35,707 nucleotides of DNA from an uncultured Oligoflexia bacterium. GTDB lineage: Bacteria; Bdellovibrionota; Bacteriovoracia; Bacteriovoracales; Bacteriovoracaceae. Made by a program: the position numbers and the translations under genes. The notes under the pieces were generated by a model. The model saw nothing but the letters and a program-made list of their open reading frames with translations. It had not been told where the DNA came from and made no database searches. The stretch covers positions 1 through 35,707 of the forward strand of contig CAKZJW010000126.1 of assembly GCA_937120495.1 (NCBI GenBank). Direction: 5' to 3'. Of the stretch, positions 14,948 to 23,507 are shown piece by piece. Each line of letters begins with the position of its first letter. Position 1 is the first letter of the stretch.

Positions 14948-15481
14948 ATGAATAATAAACAAGTTGATACTTTGGCTCTAAAGCGTTTAAAGGTTAAGTC
15001 AGAGGACTCTCAAGAGGTTCCTTTTGTAGACTTATATAAAGATGGCAAAGTTACATTTATATTTATTCGCCACTTCGGTTGTATCGCTTGTAGAGGTCAT
15101 GTATCTCAAGTGATGGAACAGCTAAGAGCTGGTGCGAGAAAAGGATCTGTAATTTTTATAGGAAATGGACATCCCACTCTTATAAAGGCATTTAAACAAG
15201 ATATGAAAGTTTTGGACGCTCAAATTTTTACAGATCCTTCTTTAGAAGTTTTTGATGCTTGCGGACTTAATAGAGGTCTTACCTACCTTTTAAGTACTTC
15301 TACAGTTAGAGGTTTTTACAAATTGAAAAAACAAGGTTTCTCTCAAGGTAAACAACAAAAAGAAAATGGATATCACCGACAAATGGGTGGAGTAATAGTA
15401 ATGTCTAAAACTGGCCAAGTTCTCTATCACTACGCTTCTCATTACCTAGGAGATATTCCTAATGATGATCAATCTGTGTAA
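14948..15481 (+). CDS. Peroxiredoxin-like (AhpC/TSA, PRXL2-type) protein
   Basis: A 177-residue thioredoxin-fold protein. After two N-terminal strands it has FIFIRHFGCIACRGHV, placing Cys45 and Cys48 (CxxC) at the position of the peroxidatic Cys in peroxiredoxins and PRXL2/AAED1-like proteins, where the surrounding R-x-x-G-C-x-x-C-R is typical. Later segments IFIGNGHP and FTDPSLEVFDACGL match the fold's strand 4 and the following loop, and GGVIVMSKTGQVLYHYAS matches the last strands. It probably reduces peroxides or disulfides in the cytoplasm. The start at 14948 is chosen because AAAGG lies 6 bases upstream; ATG 14909 would add 13 residues with a weak site. Confidence 0.82.
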   Translation: MNNKQVDTLALKRLKVKSEDSQEVPFVDLYKDGKVTFIFIRHFGCIACRGHVSQVMEQLRAGARKGSVIFIGNGHPTLIKAFKQDMKVLDAQIFTDPSLEVFDACGLNRGLTYLLSTSTVRGFYKLKKQGFSQGKQQKENGYHRQMGGVIVMSKTGQVLYHYASHYLGDIPNDDQSV

Positions 15482-15549
15482 TAATACTGCTCGACTACTA
15501 TCTCAAAAACACCACAAGCTTAGTAAATGAACCTTAAACGATAATCTTC

Positions 15550-15572
15550 GAACTTCTTTAAGAAGTTCTTTT
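15550..15572 (+). terminator. Intrinsic terminator after the peroxiredoxin-like gene
   Basis: GAACTTCT (15550-15557) pairs with AGAAGTTC (15561-15568) across 3 bases and is followed by TTTT. Also faces the converging minus-strand gene. Confidence 0.7.
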
Positions 15573-15599
15573 ATCCGATTCAATAAAAATAGAGTTCAA

Positions 15600-16934
15600 T
15601 TATTTTCTCTGCCTAACATCAAGCTTTTTAACTAAGCGATCAAAAGTTCTTTTGGGGTTAAACTTTATCGATATATCCCTTAGCCCCTTTAACTTACCAA
15701 TATTTTTTATAGGAATATTGTATTGATTGAATTTACTAAAAGTAATATTCGCTTTATTCTCTACAATTTCTGGAGCATTTATTTCAATTTTATTACCAAC
15801 GTAAAACCATTTAAAAAAATCGTCGATACTAGAGATTTTTAATTGGAACCTTTCAACGTGCGGAGATTTGTTTTTGTAGTAATAGATGAGGTCCATATCT
15901 AGAAAGCGTGGAAAGAGTTTAAACAATGCCTTGTTAGATTTAGGGTTATCATCTGTATGTTTACTTGCTTCGCTCATCAGGTTTATTGTTACACCAGAAA
16001 ACTCCCAAGAATTATTATAGAAACGCCTAGACGTGTCAGAACCACTATAATTACGATCGACACCACATAAAGATTTATCAGTAAAAAGAAAACTACCAAC
16101 AACATTCTCAGGAAGTGTGAAGAACCTAGAGATAGAGCGACAATGATTTTCTATTGATGAGAGAGAGTCACCAGTATTAACAATATATTGACCTCCCAAG
16201 AAAGTTTCTCCCTTTTCATCTGTTATAACCTTTAGGTTCATCTCTAGACCAAAATTGCCTAAGACTTTTAAAGAACTTAAAATGATCTCTAATTTGGGAA
16301 ATTGTAATTTATAGATTCGACTCTCTTGTTTATGTTTCTCTATAGCCCTTACCTTTTGGATTTTTGCTTGCATAAAGAAATCATCAGAGTTAGCTGTTAC
16401 TGAACCTCTGTTCTCACTTACATTCTCAGGAAGCTTAGCACTAATCCATGCATCGATATCAACATCACTAATTGATGTTAATTTATGTCCTGTATCGACA
16501 TTACAACTAATTTTATTCTTAATTATTTTATTTGCATAGCGAGGCGATGCAGACTGAATAAGACGAACTCTTACTTTTAAATTCTCACATGATATATTCT
16601 TCTTAGATATAAGGTTATTTGTCTCTGCAGTAAACTCCTGCAAGATCTGATTATAAAAGTTAACCAAGTCATCACGATAAGCAAATAGCTTTGTAGCAAG
16701 CTCCATAAAATGGAGAGCTTTCACTAAATTTCCAATTTTATAATTCATTTTCGCTAGCTGATGTAAATCCATTGCTGCTTCATAACTTACAATTTGATAC
16801 TCAATTGATTTTTTATCTTTTATTGTCTGTAATTTACGAACATTATCAGGAACAAGGATTTTACCCTCAAATGTCTCTAAATTAAAGGCCATTGAACTCA
16901 TAGAGTAAAGAATTACTAAAATAAAAAATTTCAT
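15600..16934 (-). CDS. Unknown secreted protein
   Basis: A 444-residue product with a short signal peptide (MKFFILVILYSMSSMA, cleavage after Ala16). After that it is soluble and Lys-rich with a helical N-terminal third (YEAAMDLHQLAKMNYKIGNL, then VKALHFMELATKLFAYRD, like a single TPR-type helical pair) and a mixed beta-rich remainder. No catalytic motif was recognised. Its ATG overlaps the stop of the upstream lipoprotein gene as TAATG, so the two are translated together and may form one envelope complex. Converges on the peroxiredoxin-like gene. Confidence 0.7.
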   Translation of the reverse strand: MKFFILVILYSMSSMAFNLETFEGKILVPDNVRKLQTIKDKKSIEYQIVSYEAAMDLHQLAKMNYKIGNLVKALHFMELATKLFAYRDDLVNFYNQILQEFTAETNNLISKKNISCENLKVRVRLIQSASPRYANKIIKNKISCNVDTGHKLTSISDVDIDAWISAKLPENVSENRGSVTANSDDFFMQAKIQKVRAIEKHKQESRIYKLQFPKLEIILSSLKVLGNFGLEMNLKVITDEKGETFLGGQYIVNTGDSLSSIENHCRSISRFFTLPENVVGSFLFTDKSLCGVDRNYSGSDTSRRFYNNSWEFSGVTINLMSEASKHTDDNPKSNKALFKLFPRFLDMDLIYYYKNKSPHVERFQLKISSIDDFFKWFYVGNKIEINAPEIVENKANITFSKFNQYNIPIKNIGKLKGLRDISIKFNPKRTFDRLVKKLDVRQRK

Positions 16935-17791
16935 TATTCCACTACCTTTCTATTTTGAATATCAAGCTCATAGTTGATGACAATTGAATCCTTTATTTGA
17001 ATATTGCGGTACCCACTTCTACAGTTCTTTGATATCAAACATGAAAAAGATCCATAGTTTCTATTTATAGAGTACAGCTCTAGAAGTCTTTCAGGCATTC
17101 CTATCCACACTAATCTTCTATAAGCTTTTGCCAAATTGACTTTGTCACTTCTCCATTTTTGAAGAGGATCATCAAGGCTGACACTAACTGTATTATGTTT
17201 GTATTTTTGATAAGACTTAAAATCAACACCTGTCATTGTTTTGTTCGACAGTGCCAATCTTGCTTCTTTAACTGTTTTAAATTTACAAATTGTAGACTGA
17301 CATTTCATAGAAGCTAAGAATTTTTCCTTGACCACTTTAAGCTGTTTAGTTTTCGTTCTCACAAGAAAATTTATCTCAATTAGCATTGGGGTATTAATAT
17401 CGTATAGGCTAGAGGTAAAATCCATAGTTTGATCAAAGTCACCTAAATTTCCTCTATAGACACTAGGATGATCTTTTTCATTAAATGGTACACCTAAATG
17501 ATTAACAGCTATGGTTTCGCTATGCTTTCCATCAAATAGTACCCTTCCTATAAAAACGCCCTCTATTTTTAACTCTTCTCCAAAAAAATAGTCTATGTTT
17601 CCAAAGGTTGCGTAAAGCTTTGGCCACTGTTTTTTAAATTGAAAATATTTTTTATTAAGTTGCTCTACAATATATTGATGTTGTTTTTTGTATAATTCAT
17701 AGCCTTTCTCTAGTCCGATTCGTTGATGGTTACTGTTTGAACTACAAGAAAAGATTAGTACACACAAACTCATAATAAATATTAATTTCAT
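16934..17791 (-). CDS. Unknown lipoprotein
   Basis: A 285-residue product beginning MKLIFIMSLCVLIFSCSSNS, with a lipobox IFSC and Cys16 as lipidation site. The mature part is a mix of helical Lys/Gln-rich sequence at the N-terminus (YKKQHQYIVEQLNKKYFQFK) and beta-rich sequence with one Cys pair (MKCQSTICKF), possibly a disulfide. No known domain recognised. First gene of a two-gene operon with the secreted protein that overlaps its stop codon. Divergent from the zinc-ribbon gene across about 150 bases. Confidence 0.7.
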   Translation of the reverse strand: MKLIFIMSLCVLIFSCSSNSNHQRIGLEKGYELYKKQHQYIVEQLNKKYFQFKKQWPKLYATFGNIDYFFGEELKIEGVFIGRVLFDGKHSETIAVNHLGVPFNEKDHPSVYRGNLGDFDQTMDFTSSLYDINTPMLIEINFLVRTKTKQLKVVKEKFLASMKCQSTICKFKTVKEARLALSNKTMTGVDFKSYQKYKHNTVSVSLDDPLQKWRSDKVNLAKAYRRLVWIGMPERLLELYSINRNYGSFSCLISKNCRSGYRNIQIKDSIVINYELDIQNRKVVE

Positions 17792-17941
17792 TTTACTTCC
17801 TTCAATACCAAAAACTAATCATCTCATAACTAGCAATCAAATCAACCACTTAGAAAGTCATTAAGATAAATTAAGTTAAGTTTATCTAATACACTCACGA
17901 TACAAGGCTAACTGACTAAATAAATCTGGGAGGATTCATAA

Positions 17942-18760
17942 ATGAGCTACTGTCCAAAATGTAATGAAAACGTTGAGGTTGAACAAAAAACAAAGATTAG
18001 TAAAACTATTGCAAAAGGAGCTGTTAATACTGCTGGTGCAACTGTAAATGGAGCGATGAAAATACATGATCAATCAGTATTCGAATCAGAAAAAGATAAA
18101 ATGTTTAAATTTGAAGCAAAACATAATAGAGCCGTAAGAAATGCCCAATCAAATGCAGCAACTCAAGTTATGAATAACTTAAACAACAAAACTCTAGACC
18201 TTGCCATGGGTAGTGATCACTATTTCGCATGCTCGCATTGCTCTACGACAATAAAGCATCCGCAATGTGAAACCAGACCAGAGTATCTTGGTGCAAGCTA
18301 TGACGCCTCTACCAATACTAGTAAAAAGATACTTGCAGCTCTTTGTCTCTTTATAACATATTCTATTTTCTCTAAATCAGGTATGGGATCAAACACTGCT
18401 GCTGCATGGAGCGCTATTGGTGCCGCCATTGTTGGGTACTTTAGTCTCAATTTTATACCCTTAAAAGCCAGAGGTGTAGTAAACTTGATCGGTGAAAATA
18501 TCAAAGCAGTCTTTGGAGTGAGTATTATCTCAGCTATTACTCTTCTTGTTTTTGCAATTGCTATTGAAAGCTACACATCTCCAGGAATGGTGCGCGAAAT
18601 TGCATCTACTGTTCTTCTTATTGCAATAGGAGGCATCTCAGTCTATTCGCTCTTCTTGCTGAACAAGGAAAAATGGGCAGAAATTAAAGAAACTTGGGAC
18701 TTACTAGACCAACTAAAGGATCAATCACAAACAGATGAGGATCATAGCCAAGCAGCTTAA
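17942..18760 (+). CDS. Zinc-ribbon membrane protein of unknown function
   Basis: A 272-residue protein starting MSYCPKCNENVEVEQ. CPKC at residues 4-7 and CSHC near residue 97 form a split zinc ribbon, held apart by a helical Lys/Ala/Asn-rich insert. The second half carries about four membrane helices (for example ILAALCLFITYSIF, AWSAIGAAIVGYFSLNFI, VSIISAITLLVFAIAI, TVLLIAIGGISVYSLFLL), followed by a short acidic cytosolic tail ending DHSQAA. GGGAGG upstream gives a strong ribosome-binding site. Single-gene unit with its own terminator. I do not recognise the family. Confidence 0.75.
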   Translation: MSYCPKCNENVEVEQKTKISKTIAKGAVNTAGATVNGAMKIHDQSVFESEKDKMFKFEAKHNRAVRNAQSNAATQVMNNLNNKTLDLAMGSDHYFACSHCSTTIKHPQCETRPEYLGASYDASTNTSKKILAALCLFITYSIFSKSGMGSNTAAAWSAIGAAIVGYFSLNFIPLKARGVVNLIGENIKAVFGVSIISAITLLVFAIAIESYTSPGMVREIASTVLLIAIGGISVYSLFLLNKEKWAEIKETWDLLDQLKDQSQTDEDHSQAA

Positions 18761-18780
18761 AATTTATATCAAATGATTTG

Positions 18781-18806
18781 GCCAAGGTTTATCGCCTTGG
18801 CTTTTT
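18781..18806 (+). terminator. Intrinsic terminator after the zinc-ribbon gene
   Basis: GCCAAGG (18781-18787) pairs with CCTTGGC (18795-18801) across 7 bases, followed by five T. It lies just before the converging end of the ACR3 gene. Confidence 0.85.
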
Positions 18807-18820
18807 ATCAGGAGCGATAC

Positions 18821-19852
18821 CTAATATCGCCACCTATTAGATAGCTTAACTAAACTCAACATCACTGGAACTTCAATTAGAACACCAACAACTGTCACTA
18901 GTGCTGCCCCAGAATTTAAACCAAATAATGCAATTGCCACAGCCACAGCTAATTCAAAGAAATTACTCGCACCAATCATTGAGCCTGGAGACAAAATGCA
19001 GTGAGGCAGTTTCATTTTCTTTCCTATTCCCCATGCAATAAAAAAGATAAAATACGTTTGAATCGTCAATGGGATTGCAATCAATAAAATATTAAATGGT
19101 GAAGCAAGAATTTTTTCACCTTGAAATGCAAAAAGTAAAACCAGAGTTGATAAAAGAGCTAGTATCGATATCGGTTTTAATTTGGCCATAAAGACATCTT
19201 TAAACCATGTCTCTCCACGAGACTTTATTAATATTTTATTACACAAATACCCTGCTAGAAGTGGAATCACGACAAATATTACGACCGATGAGATTAAAGT
19301 TTCATAGGGAATAGTTATATTCGTTACACCAAGAAGAAATTTTACTATTGGAATGAATGCAAATAATAAAACAAGATCATTTATAGCAACTTGTACAAGT
19401 GTGTATTCAGGGTCTCCTTTAGTAAGGTATGACCAAACAAATACCATTGCCGTACAAGGGGCTGCGCCTAAGAGAATTGCTCCTGCGATATATTCGCTAG
19501 CAAGATCAGGAGAGAGATATGCAGAAAATAATTTATCAAAAAAGATCCAAGCAAAGAATGCCATCGTAAACGGTTTTATAATCCAATTTATAACTAATGT
19601 TAGAGCAAGGCCTTTTGGATTTTTTCCCACATCTTTAATTGAGCCAAAATCAATCTGAACCATCATTGGGAAAATCATTAGCCAAACTAATATTGCAACA
19701 GGGATATTAACTGTGGCGATATTCATTTCGCTTAAAACACTTATAGATGTTCCGGCTAATTTACCAAGAATAATTCCACAGATTATACATAGAGCAACCC
19801 AAACAGTTAGGTAGCGCTCAAAAAATCCCATTTTCTCAGATTCACTACTCAT
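18821..19852 (-). CDS. acr3: Arsenite efflux transporter, ACR3 family
   Basis: Inner-membrane arsenite (antimonite) exporter of the bile/arsenite/riboflavin transporter superfamily. The 343-residue length and about ten hydrophobic helices fit ACR3. Typical segments are the opening FFERYLTVWVALCIICG, WLMIFPMMVQIDF, and GAAPCTAMVFVWSYLTKGDPEYT with Cys133, the conserved Cys needed for arsenite transport in ACR3. The ATG at 19852 overlaps the arsC stop (TAATG), so the pair is translationally coupled: ArsC makes arsenite and this protein expels it. A second Met at residue 8 is a possible start. The symbol arsB is also used for this family in some genomes. Confidence 0.94.
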   Translation of the reverse strand: MSSESEKMGFFERYLTVWVALCIICGIILGKLAGTSISVLSEMNIATVNIPVAILVWLMIFPMMVQIDFGSIKDVGKNPKGLALTLVINWIIKPFTMAFFAWIFFDKLFSAYLSPDLASEYIAGAILLGAAPCTAMVFVWSYLTKGDPEYTLVQVAINDLVLLFAFIPIVKFLLGVTNITIPYETLISSVVIFVVIPLLAGYLCNKILIKSRGETWFKDVFMAKLKPISILALLSTLVLLFAFQGEKILASPFNILLIAIPLTIQTYFIFFIAWGIGKKMKLPHCILSPGSMIGASNFFELAVAVAIALFGLNSGAALVTVVGVLIEVPVMLSLVKLSNRWRY

Positions 19853-20277
19853 TATTTTTTCTCCATATAAGTTTCTAGGTTTTCTACAACTTTTTTAATT
19901 TCATCTCGAACACGCCTATAGACATCAAGAATTTCTTCTTCGTTAGTCATCTCTTTCGTGAGTCTTGGTGGATCATCAAAGCCTGTGTGAATAATTTCTC
20001 CTCCTGGAAAGTAAGGACAATTTTCATGAGCATCCGAACAAACAGTAAATACAAAGTCCATATGTGACTCCGGTAGCTCAGAAGTAATATTTGACTCATA
20101 ATTAGAGATGTCAACGCCAGCTTCGGCCATAACTTTTACAGCTCTATGATTTAGCCCATGCTTTGTTGTCCCAGCTGAATAAAAGTTAAATTTATCACCT
20201 AGTAGCGATTTTCCCCACCCCTCAGCCATTTGCGAGCGACAAGAGTTACCAGTACATAAGAAAAGTATATTTTTCAT
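19852..20277 (-). CDS. arsC: Arsenate reductase, thioredoxin-coupled
   Basis: Reduces arsenate to arsenite with the low-molecular-weight tyrosine phosphatase fold. The 141-residue protein has the P-loop CTGNSCRS with Cys8 and the Cys80/Cys87 pair in VCSDAHENC, matching the Cys10-Cys82-Cys89 relay of the Staphylococcus-type enzyme that is recycled by thioredoxin. A FDDPPR segment carries the conserved Asp/Pro of the fold. First gene of the arsC-acr3 pair. No ArsR repressor gene is adjacent, and no ArsR-like operator was recognised, so the control of the pair is unclear. Confidence 0.94.
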   Translation of the reverse strand: MKNILFLCTGNSCRSQMAEGWGKSLLGDKFNFYSAGTTKHGLNHRAVKVMAEAGVDISNYESNITSELPESHMDFVFTVCSDAHENCPYFPGGEIIHTGFDDPPRLTKEMTNEEEILDVYRRVRDEIKKVVENLETYMEKK

Positions 20278-20358
20278 TATTTTTCCACTAATTTTTTTTT
20301 ACTTGGTTAAAAACAGATCTTGTCCTAAAGAGAAAATCATCAATAAAAACTTTATTGA

Positions 20359-20883
20359 TTAATGAGACTCGACTTCCTTTCCTCTAGAGGAAAAAGAAAA
20401 GCCTTTAGTTCCTAGATTTCCAAGCATAATCGCTTCTATAATAGGAATTGAGACTTTTTCTTTTGCATCCCATTCAATGAGAAAGTTAGCGCCAGTTCCA
20501 CCCTCGAGGTCATTCTCTGCAATCACAAAATCTTTAGTTGACATTTTTCCAAGTGAAAAAGGCTTATTTATATATTTTTTAATGAGTTTTCCATTGGTGT
20601 CATAATATTCAATTTTCTTTACTATAATTTCTTCTTTCGGAGAAATGTTCCTTATACTCAGTATCGCTGTCATATGGAGTAGATTACCTTCATACTGGTT
20701 ATAGATACTTGAATAAATTGGAACATAGACTAATTGTCCGCTTAATTTTTGAGAGTTATCATTAGTAGCAGGTTTGAACTCAATGGCTCTAGGAATCTTA
20801 CTTTCTTTTTTTACAGTTTTATCTTTGCTACATGCACAAAAAAGGAAAATTGTAAGAAATATAATTGAACTAGTGAGTTTCAT
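20359..20883 (-). CDS. DUF3124 lipoprotein
   Basis: A 174-residue lipoprotein. Starting at ATG 20883 gives MKLTSSIIFLTIFLFCACSK with a lipobox and Cys near residue 17, and GAGGGGAAC lies just before the ATG; the longer open frame upstream lies in the antiporter gene. The mature part follows DUF3124: VYVPIYSSIY, then LSIRNISPKEEI, YYDTNGKLIKKYINKP, GGTGANFLIEW and the closing GFSFSSRG. The function of DUF3124 is unknown. The first 14 bases overlap the end of the antiporter gene, so the two are coupled. A link to cation or stress handling is suggested by position only. Confidence 0.87.
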   Translation of the reverse strand: MKLTSSIIFLTIFLFCACSKDKTVKKESKIPRAIEFKPATNDNSQKLSGQLVYVPIYSSIYNQYEGNLLHMTAILSIRNISPKEEIIVKKIEYYDTNGKLIKKYINKPFSLGKMSTKDFVIAENDLEGGTGANFLIEWDAKEKVSIPIIEAIMLGNLGTKGFSFSSRGKEVESH

Positions 20884-22384
20884 TGTTCCCCTCAACATTA
20901 AAAAATAAATTTGTCCGAACAGTTTGCTCTTTAAAGCAATTTTTTGCAATATCTATATCATCTTTTGTTTTTGTCACAACCAAAATTTTATCATTTTTTA
21001 AAAATTTGGTTGACCCATCAGGTATGACAAAAGAGCCTTCTCTTTTTATAAAAAGCACTAAGCACCCACTGGGAAGATTTAAATCAACGACTCTTTTATC
21101 AATTGCAAAGTCATTTCGACAGATTGTCACTTCCTTGATACCATTTTTTGTTTTCTCTAACACTTCAATATCTACCGGAAAAGAAGGATCTTCTATTGCC
21201 TCATACAACAGCCCAAATCTTTTTGCTACAAACTTTAATGTAACTCCTTGAATAAGCGCTGAAACCAATACAACGAAAAATACAATATCAAAAATTATAT
21301 GGGCTTGATTGCCCATTTTTACAGCTGCAAGACTGGCAAACACAATTGGTGTTGCTCCCTTTAGTCCTGCCCATGAGATAAAAGCTTTATCTCTAAAATC
21401 AAACTTACTAAACATCAAGCATAAAAAAACTGCTATTGGCCTAGCAACCAAAACCAAGAACAAAGCAATAATGAACCCCTCAGGTGCAATATTAATTAGC
21501 CTACTTGGAAAAACAAGTAATCCTAGCATCACAAATAATCCTATTTGTGATAACCATGAAATTCCATCATAGAAACTATACAGAAAAGTTTTATGAAGTA
21601 CCTTTTGACTATTTATTAATAAACCAAATACATATACAGCTAAAAATCCGTTCCCCCAAAATTCACTAGCAATAGAATAGTTTAAAAATAAAAAGGAAAG
21701 AGTAAGTGCTGGATAGAGCCCCACAAACTCTAAATTAATAATATTATTTAAAGAAATAAATGCCTTTGCTAAAATCCATCCAACGAATAACCCAATGACT
21801 GGATTTAAAATAAAACTAATAGTTATTTCACTTAATTGATATGAGTCTCTTTCAATGAATCCCAGTATTACCGTTACAAGAAAGTAAGCCATTGGGTCAT
21901 TACTTCCTGACTCAAACTTAAGTAAGTTTTTATCTCGTGCAATTACTTGAGATTTTTTATCTTTGAATGCAGAAAATACAGCCGCTGCATCTGTTGCAGA
22001 AAGAGTTGCCCCCAATAAAAAGGATTCAAGTAAACTTATATTCAATATCTTGTGGACAAAAAATCCCACAATACTCGTAGTTAACAAAACTCCTAAAGAC
22101 GAGAGCAAAATTCCACGTCCCAAATTTTCTTTTATATCTTTAATATTAGTTTCAATTCCACCTGAAAAAATGATTAAGCAAAGAGCAATCAAACTTAAGG
22201 AATGCGTTAATTCATAGTTTTCAAAATGAATACCACCAAGTCCTTCACTACCAGAAATCATTCCAATTAACATAAAAATGATAAGAATAGGCAAGCCAAA
22301 ACGACTTGATGACTTACTCAATAAAACACTAACAAGTAAAATTATTGAACCTATTAATAAAAAGTTATTGATAACAGTCTCCAT
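20870..22384 (-). CDS. cvrA: CPA1-family cation/proton antiporter with RCK_C domain (CvrA/NhaP2-like)
   Basis: Inner-membrane antiporter exchanging K+ or Na+ for protons. The first ~390 residues hold about 12 hydrophobic helices with the family signatures FSGGIETN, ATLSATDAAAVFSAF and ESGSNDPMAYFLV, where the ND pair corresponds to the ion-binding Asp motif of CPA1 proteins. The C-terminal ~90 residues (KEVTICRNDFAIDKRVVDLN to DKILVVTKTKDDI) form a TrkA-C/RCK_C ligand-binding domain, as in YcgO/CvrA and NhaP2. Length (504) is somewhat short of the E. coli protein because the extra C-terminal domain is missing. Coupled to the DUF3124 gene at its 3' end. Confidence 0.92.
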   Translation of the reverse strand: METVINNFLLIGSIILLVSVLLSKSSSRFGLPILIIFMLIGMISGSEGLGGIHFENYELTHSLSLIALCLIIFSGGIETNIKDIKENLGRGILLSSLGVLLTTSIVGFFVHKILNISLLESFLLGATLSATDAAAVFSAFKDKKSQVIARDKNLLKFESGSNDPMAYFLVTVILGFIERDSYQLSEITISFILNPVIGLFVGWILAKAFISLNNIINLEFVGLYPALTLSFLFLNYSIASEFWGNGFLAVYVFGLLINSQKVLHKTFLYSFYDGISWLSQIGLFVMLGLLVFPSRLINIAPEGFIIALFLVLVARPIAVFLCLMFSKFDFRDKAFISWAGLKGATPIVFASLAAVKMGNQAHIIFDIVFFVVLVSALIQGVTLKFVAKRFGLLYEAIEDPSFPVDIEVLEKTKNGIKEVTICRNDFAIDKRVVDLNLPSGCLVLFIKREGSFVIPDGSTKFLKNDKILVVTKTKDDIDIAKNCFKEQTVRTNLFFNVEGNNETH

Positions 22385-22467
22385 TATTTAAACACTCCAT
22401 ATTTTTTATTGTATAGTATTTAGTTATTTTTTTGAAGATAGAAAAAATTGTTTCTTCATAGAAGACT

Positions 22468-22749
22468 TTAATCATTTCGAAACATTCTTCGAAGCTTTCT
22501 TTGACTAGAGTATCGAGAATCTTTTGAGTGAGATCCCTTTAAGGCATATCCTTTATTTCTAAATCTTTTTTTCTCTTTGTATTTTCTATTCTTATATTTT
22601 CTTTTTCTCTTTCTTCGCTTTTGTTTTTTATCACTAAGTTCAATTTCAATTCTAATCGCTGAGTCAATAGAGCGTCTTTTTCTGAAGCGATTCGAATCAA
22701 AAAGAACGCAGCTAAACATTACCAAAACAATGGAGACAAAATGTTTCAT
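22468..22749 (-). CDS. Small secreted, highly basic protein
   Basis: A 93-residue product with a signal-like start (MKHFVSIVLVMFSCVLF), then an extremely Arg/Lys-rich stretch with runs such as KKQKRRKRKRKYKNRKYKEK. The FSC could be a lipobox. ATG 22749 is chosen over GTG 22755 because AGAGG lies 5 bases upstream. No family recognised. If exported, so basic a chain would bind DNA, lipopolysaccharide or peptidoglycan. The clear signal sequence and ribosome-binding site argue for a real gene, but the AT-rich low-complexity part keeps confidence moderate. Confidence 0.5.
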   Translation of the reverse strand: MKHFVSIVLVMFSCVLFDSNRFRKRRSIDSAIRIEIELSDKKQKRRKRKRKYKNRKYKEKKRFRNKGYALKGSHSKDSRYSSQRKLRRMFRND

Positions 22750-22908
22750 GAACACCTCTACATAAAATGTTAAACGGAATTATTAAATGTAGATTTGTGT
22801 ATTCATGATAATCACCTCAAGATGAGTTGCTAATTTATTAAAAAGGAATATAAATTAATGATTATTTATTCATGATAAAGGTATTGTAGCATATTTTTTG
22901 ATATATAT

Positions 22909-23346
22909 TTATTCACATTTTTTAATATTAAAAGTTTCTCTGTAGTTATAAGGACTATAATCTGACCTAATATCGAAACTAATATTTAATGAGCTATCAA
23001 GCTCTTCTTGTGATGACTTCACTATTAAGGCATGGCCACCATTGTAATAATTAGAGTTTGTATTTCCAATTAAGGCATTCAGAATATTTTTAAGGTTTTC
23101 TACATCCCCCGTAAAGCAAGAAGGTGAATCCTTAGATAAAGTATCCAAAATAGATGCATTTGTTGAAATCTCTGTAACTTCAAAGCCCTCAAGATCCATA
23201 CCTCTGAGCATTTCAATAGGTTCTCCATTCACATATAAGCATTCTCCTGTTGAACAGGTTGGGGCTTCGGTAGTATGATAACCATCTGTTGCTAAAACAA
23301 GAGTTGAAAAAGTGAAAATTCCGATTAGTAATATCAATTTGTTCAT
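22909..23346 (-). CDS. Small secreted protein of unknown function
   Basis: A 145-residue exported product. The signal peptide is MNKLILLIGIFTFSTLVLA with cleavage after Ala19. The mature protein has four Cys (TCSTGEC close together near residue 35, one near 77, one at the end in KKCE), probably paired, and a beta-like C-terminal half with NYYNGGHALIVKSS and SLNISFDIRSDYS. I do not recognise it. It is monocistronic between the basic protein gene and the collagen-like lipoprotein gene. Confidence 0.65.
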   Translation of the reverse strand: MNKLILLIGIFTFSTLVLATDGYHTTEAPTCSTGECLYVNGEPIEMLRGMDLEGFEVTEISTNASILDTLSKDSPSCFTGDVENLKNILNALIGNTNSNYYNGGHALIVKSSQEELDSSLNISFDIRSDYSPYNYRETFNIKKCE

Positions 23347-23434
23347 AATTACCTTTATAAATAAGATTTAGAATTTTTTAACAATTTTCAATTATCTTTA
23401 CTACTTCATTGAAAAAATTTCACTGTCACTTACA

Positions 23435-23485
23435 ACGAAAAAAGCAAGCCTTGCACAGTGTTTATTGCTAATGCAAGGCTTGCTT
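23435..23485 (-). terminator. Strong intrinsic terminator after the collagen-like gene
   Basis: The arms 23442-23455 (AAGCAAGCCTTGCA) and 23472-23485 (TGCAAGGCTTGCTT) form a perfect 14-bp stem with a 16-base loop. On the minus strand it is followed by a T-run (A-run before 23442). Confidence 0.88.
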
Positions 23486-23507
23486 AATATTCTTACTTGG
23501 TTTTAGC

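Noticed and set aside
20870..22217. Several plus-strand open frames of 84-122 codons inside the antiporter gene
   Set aside because: Antisense of a strongly supported membrane-protein gene; they mirror its hydrophobic codon pattern.
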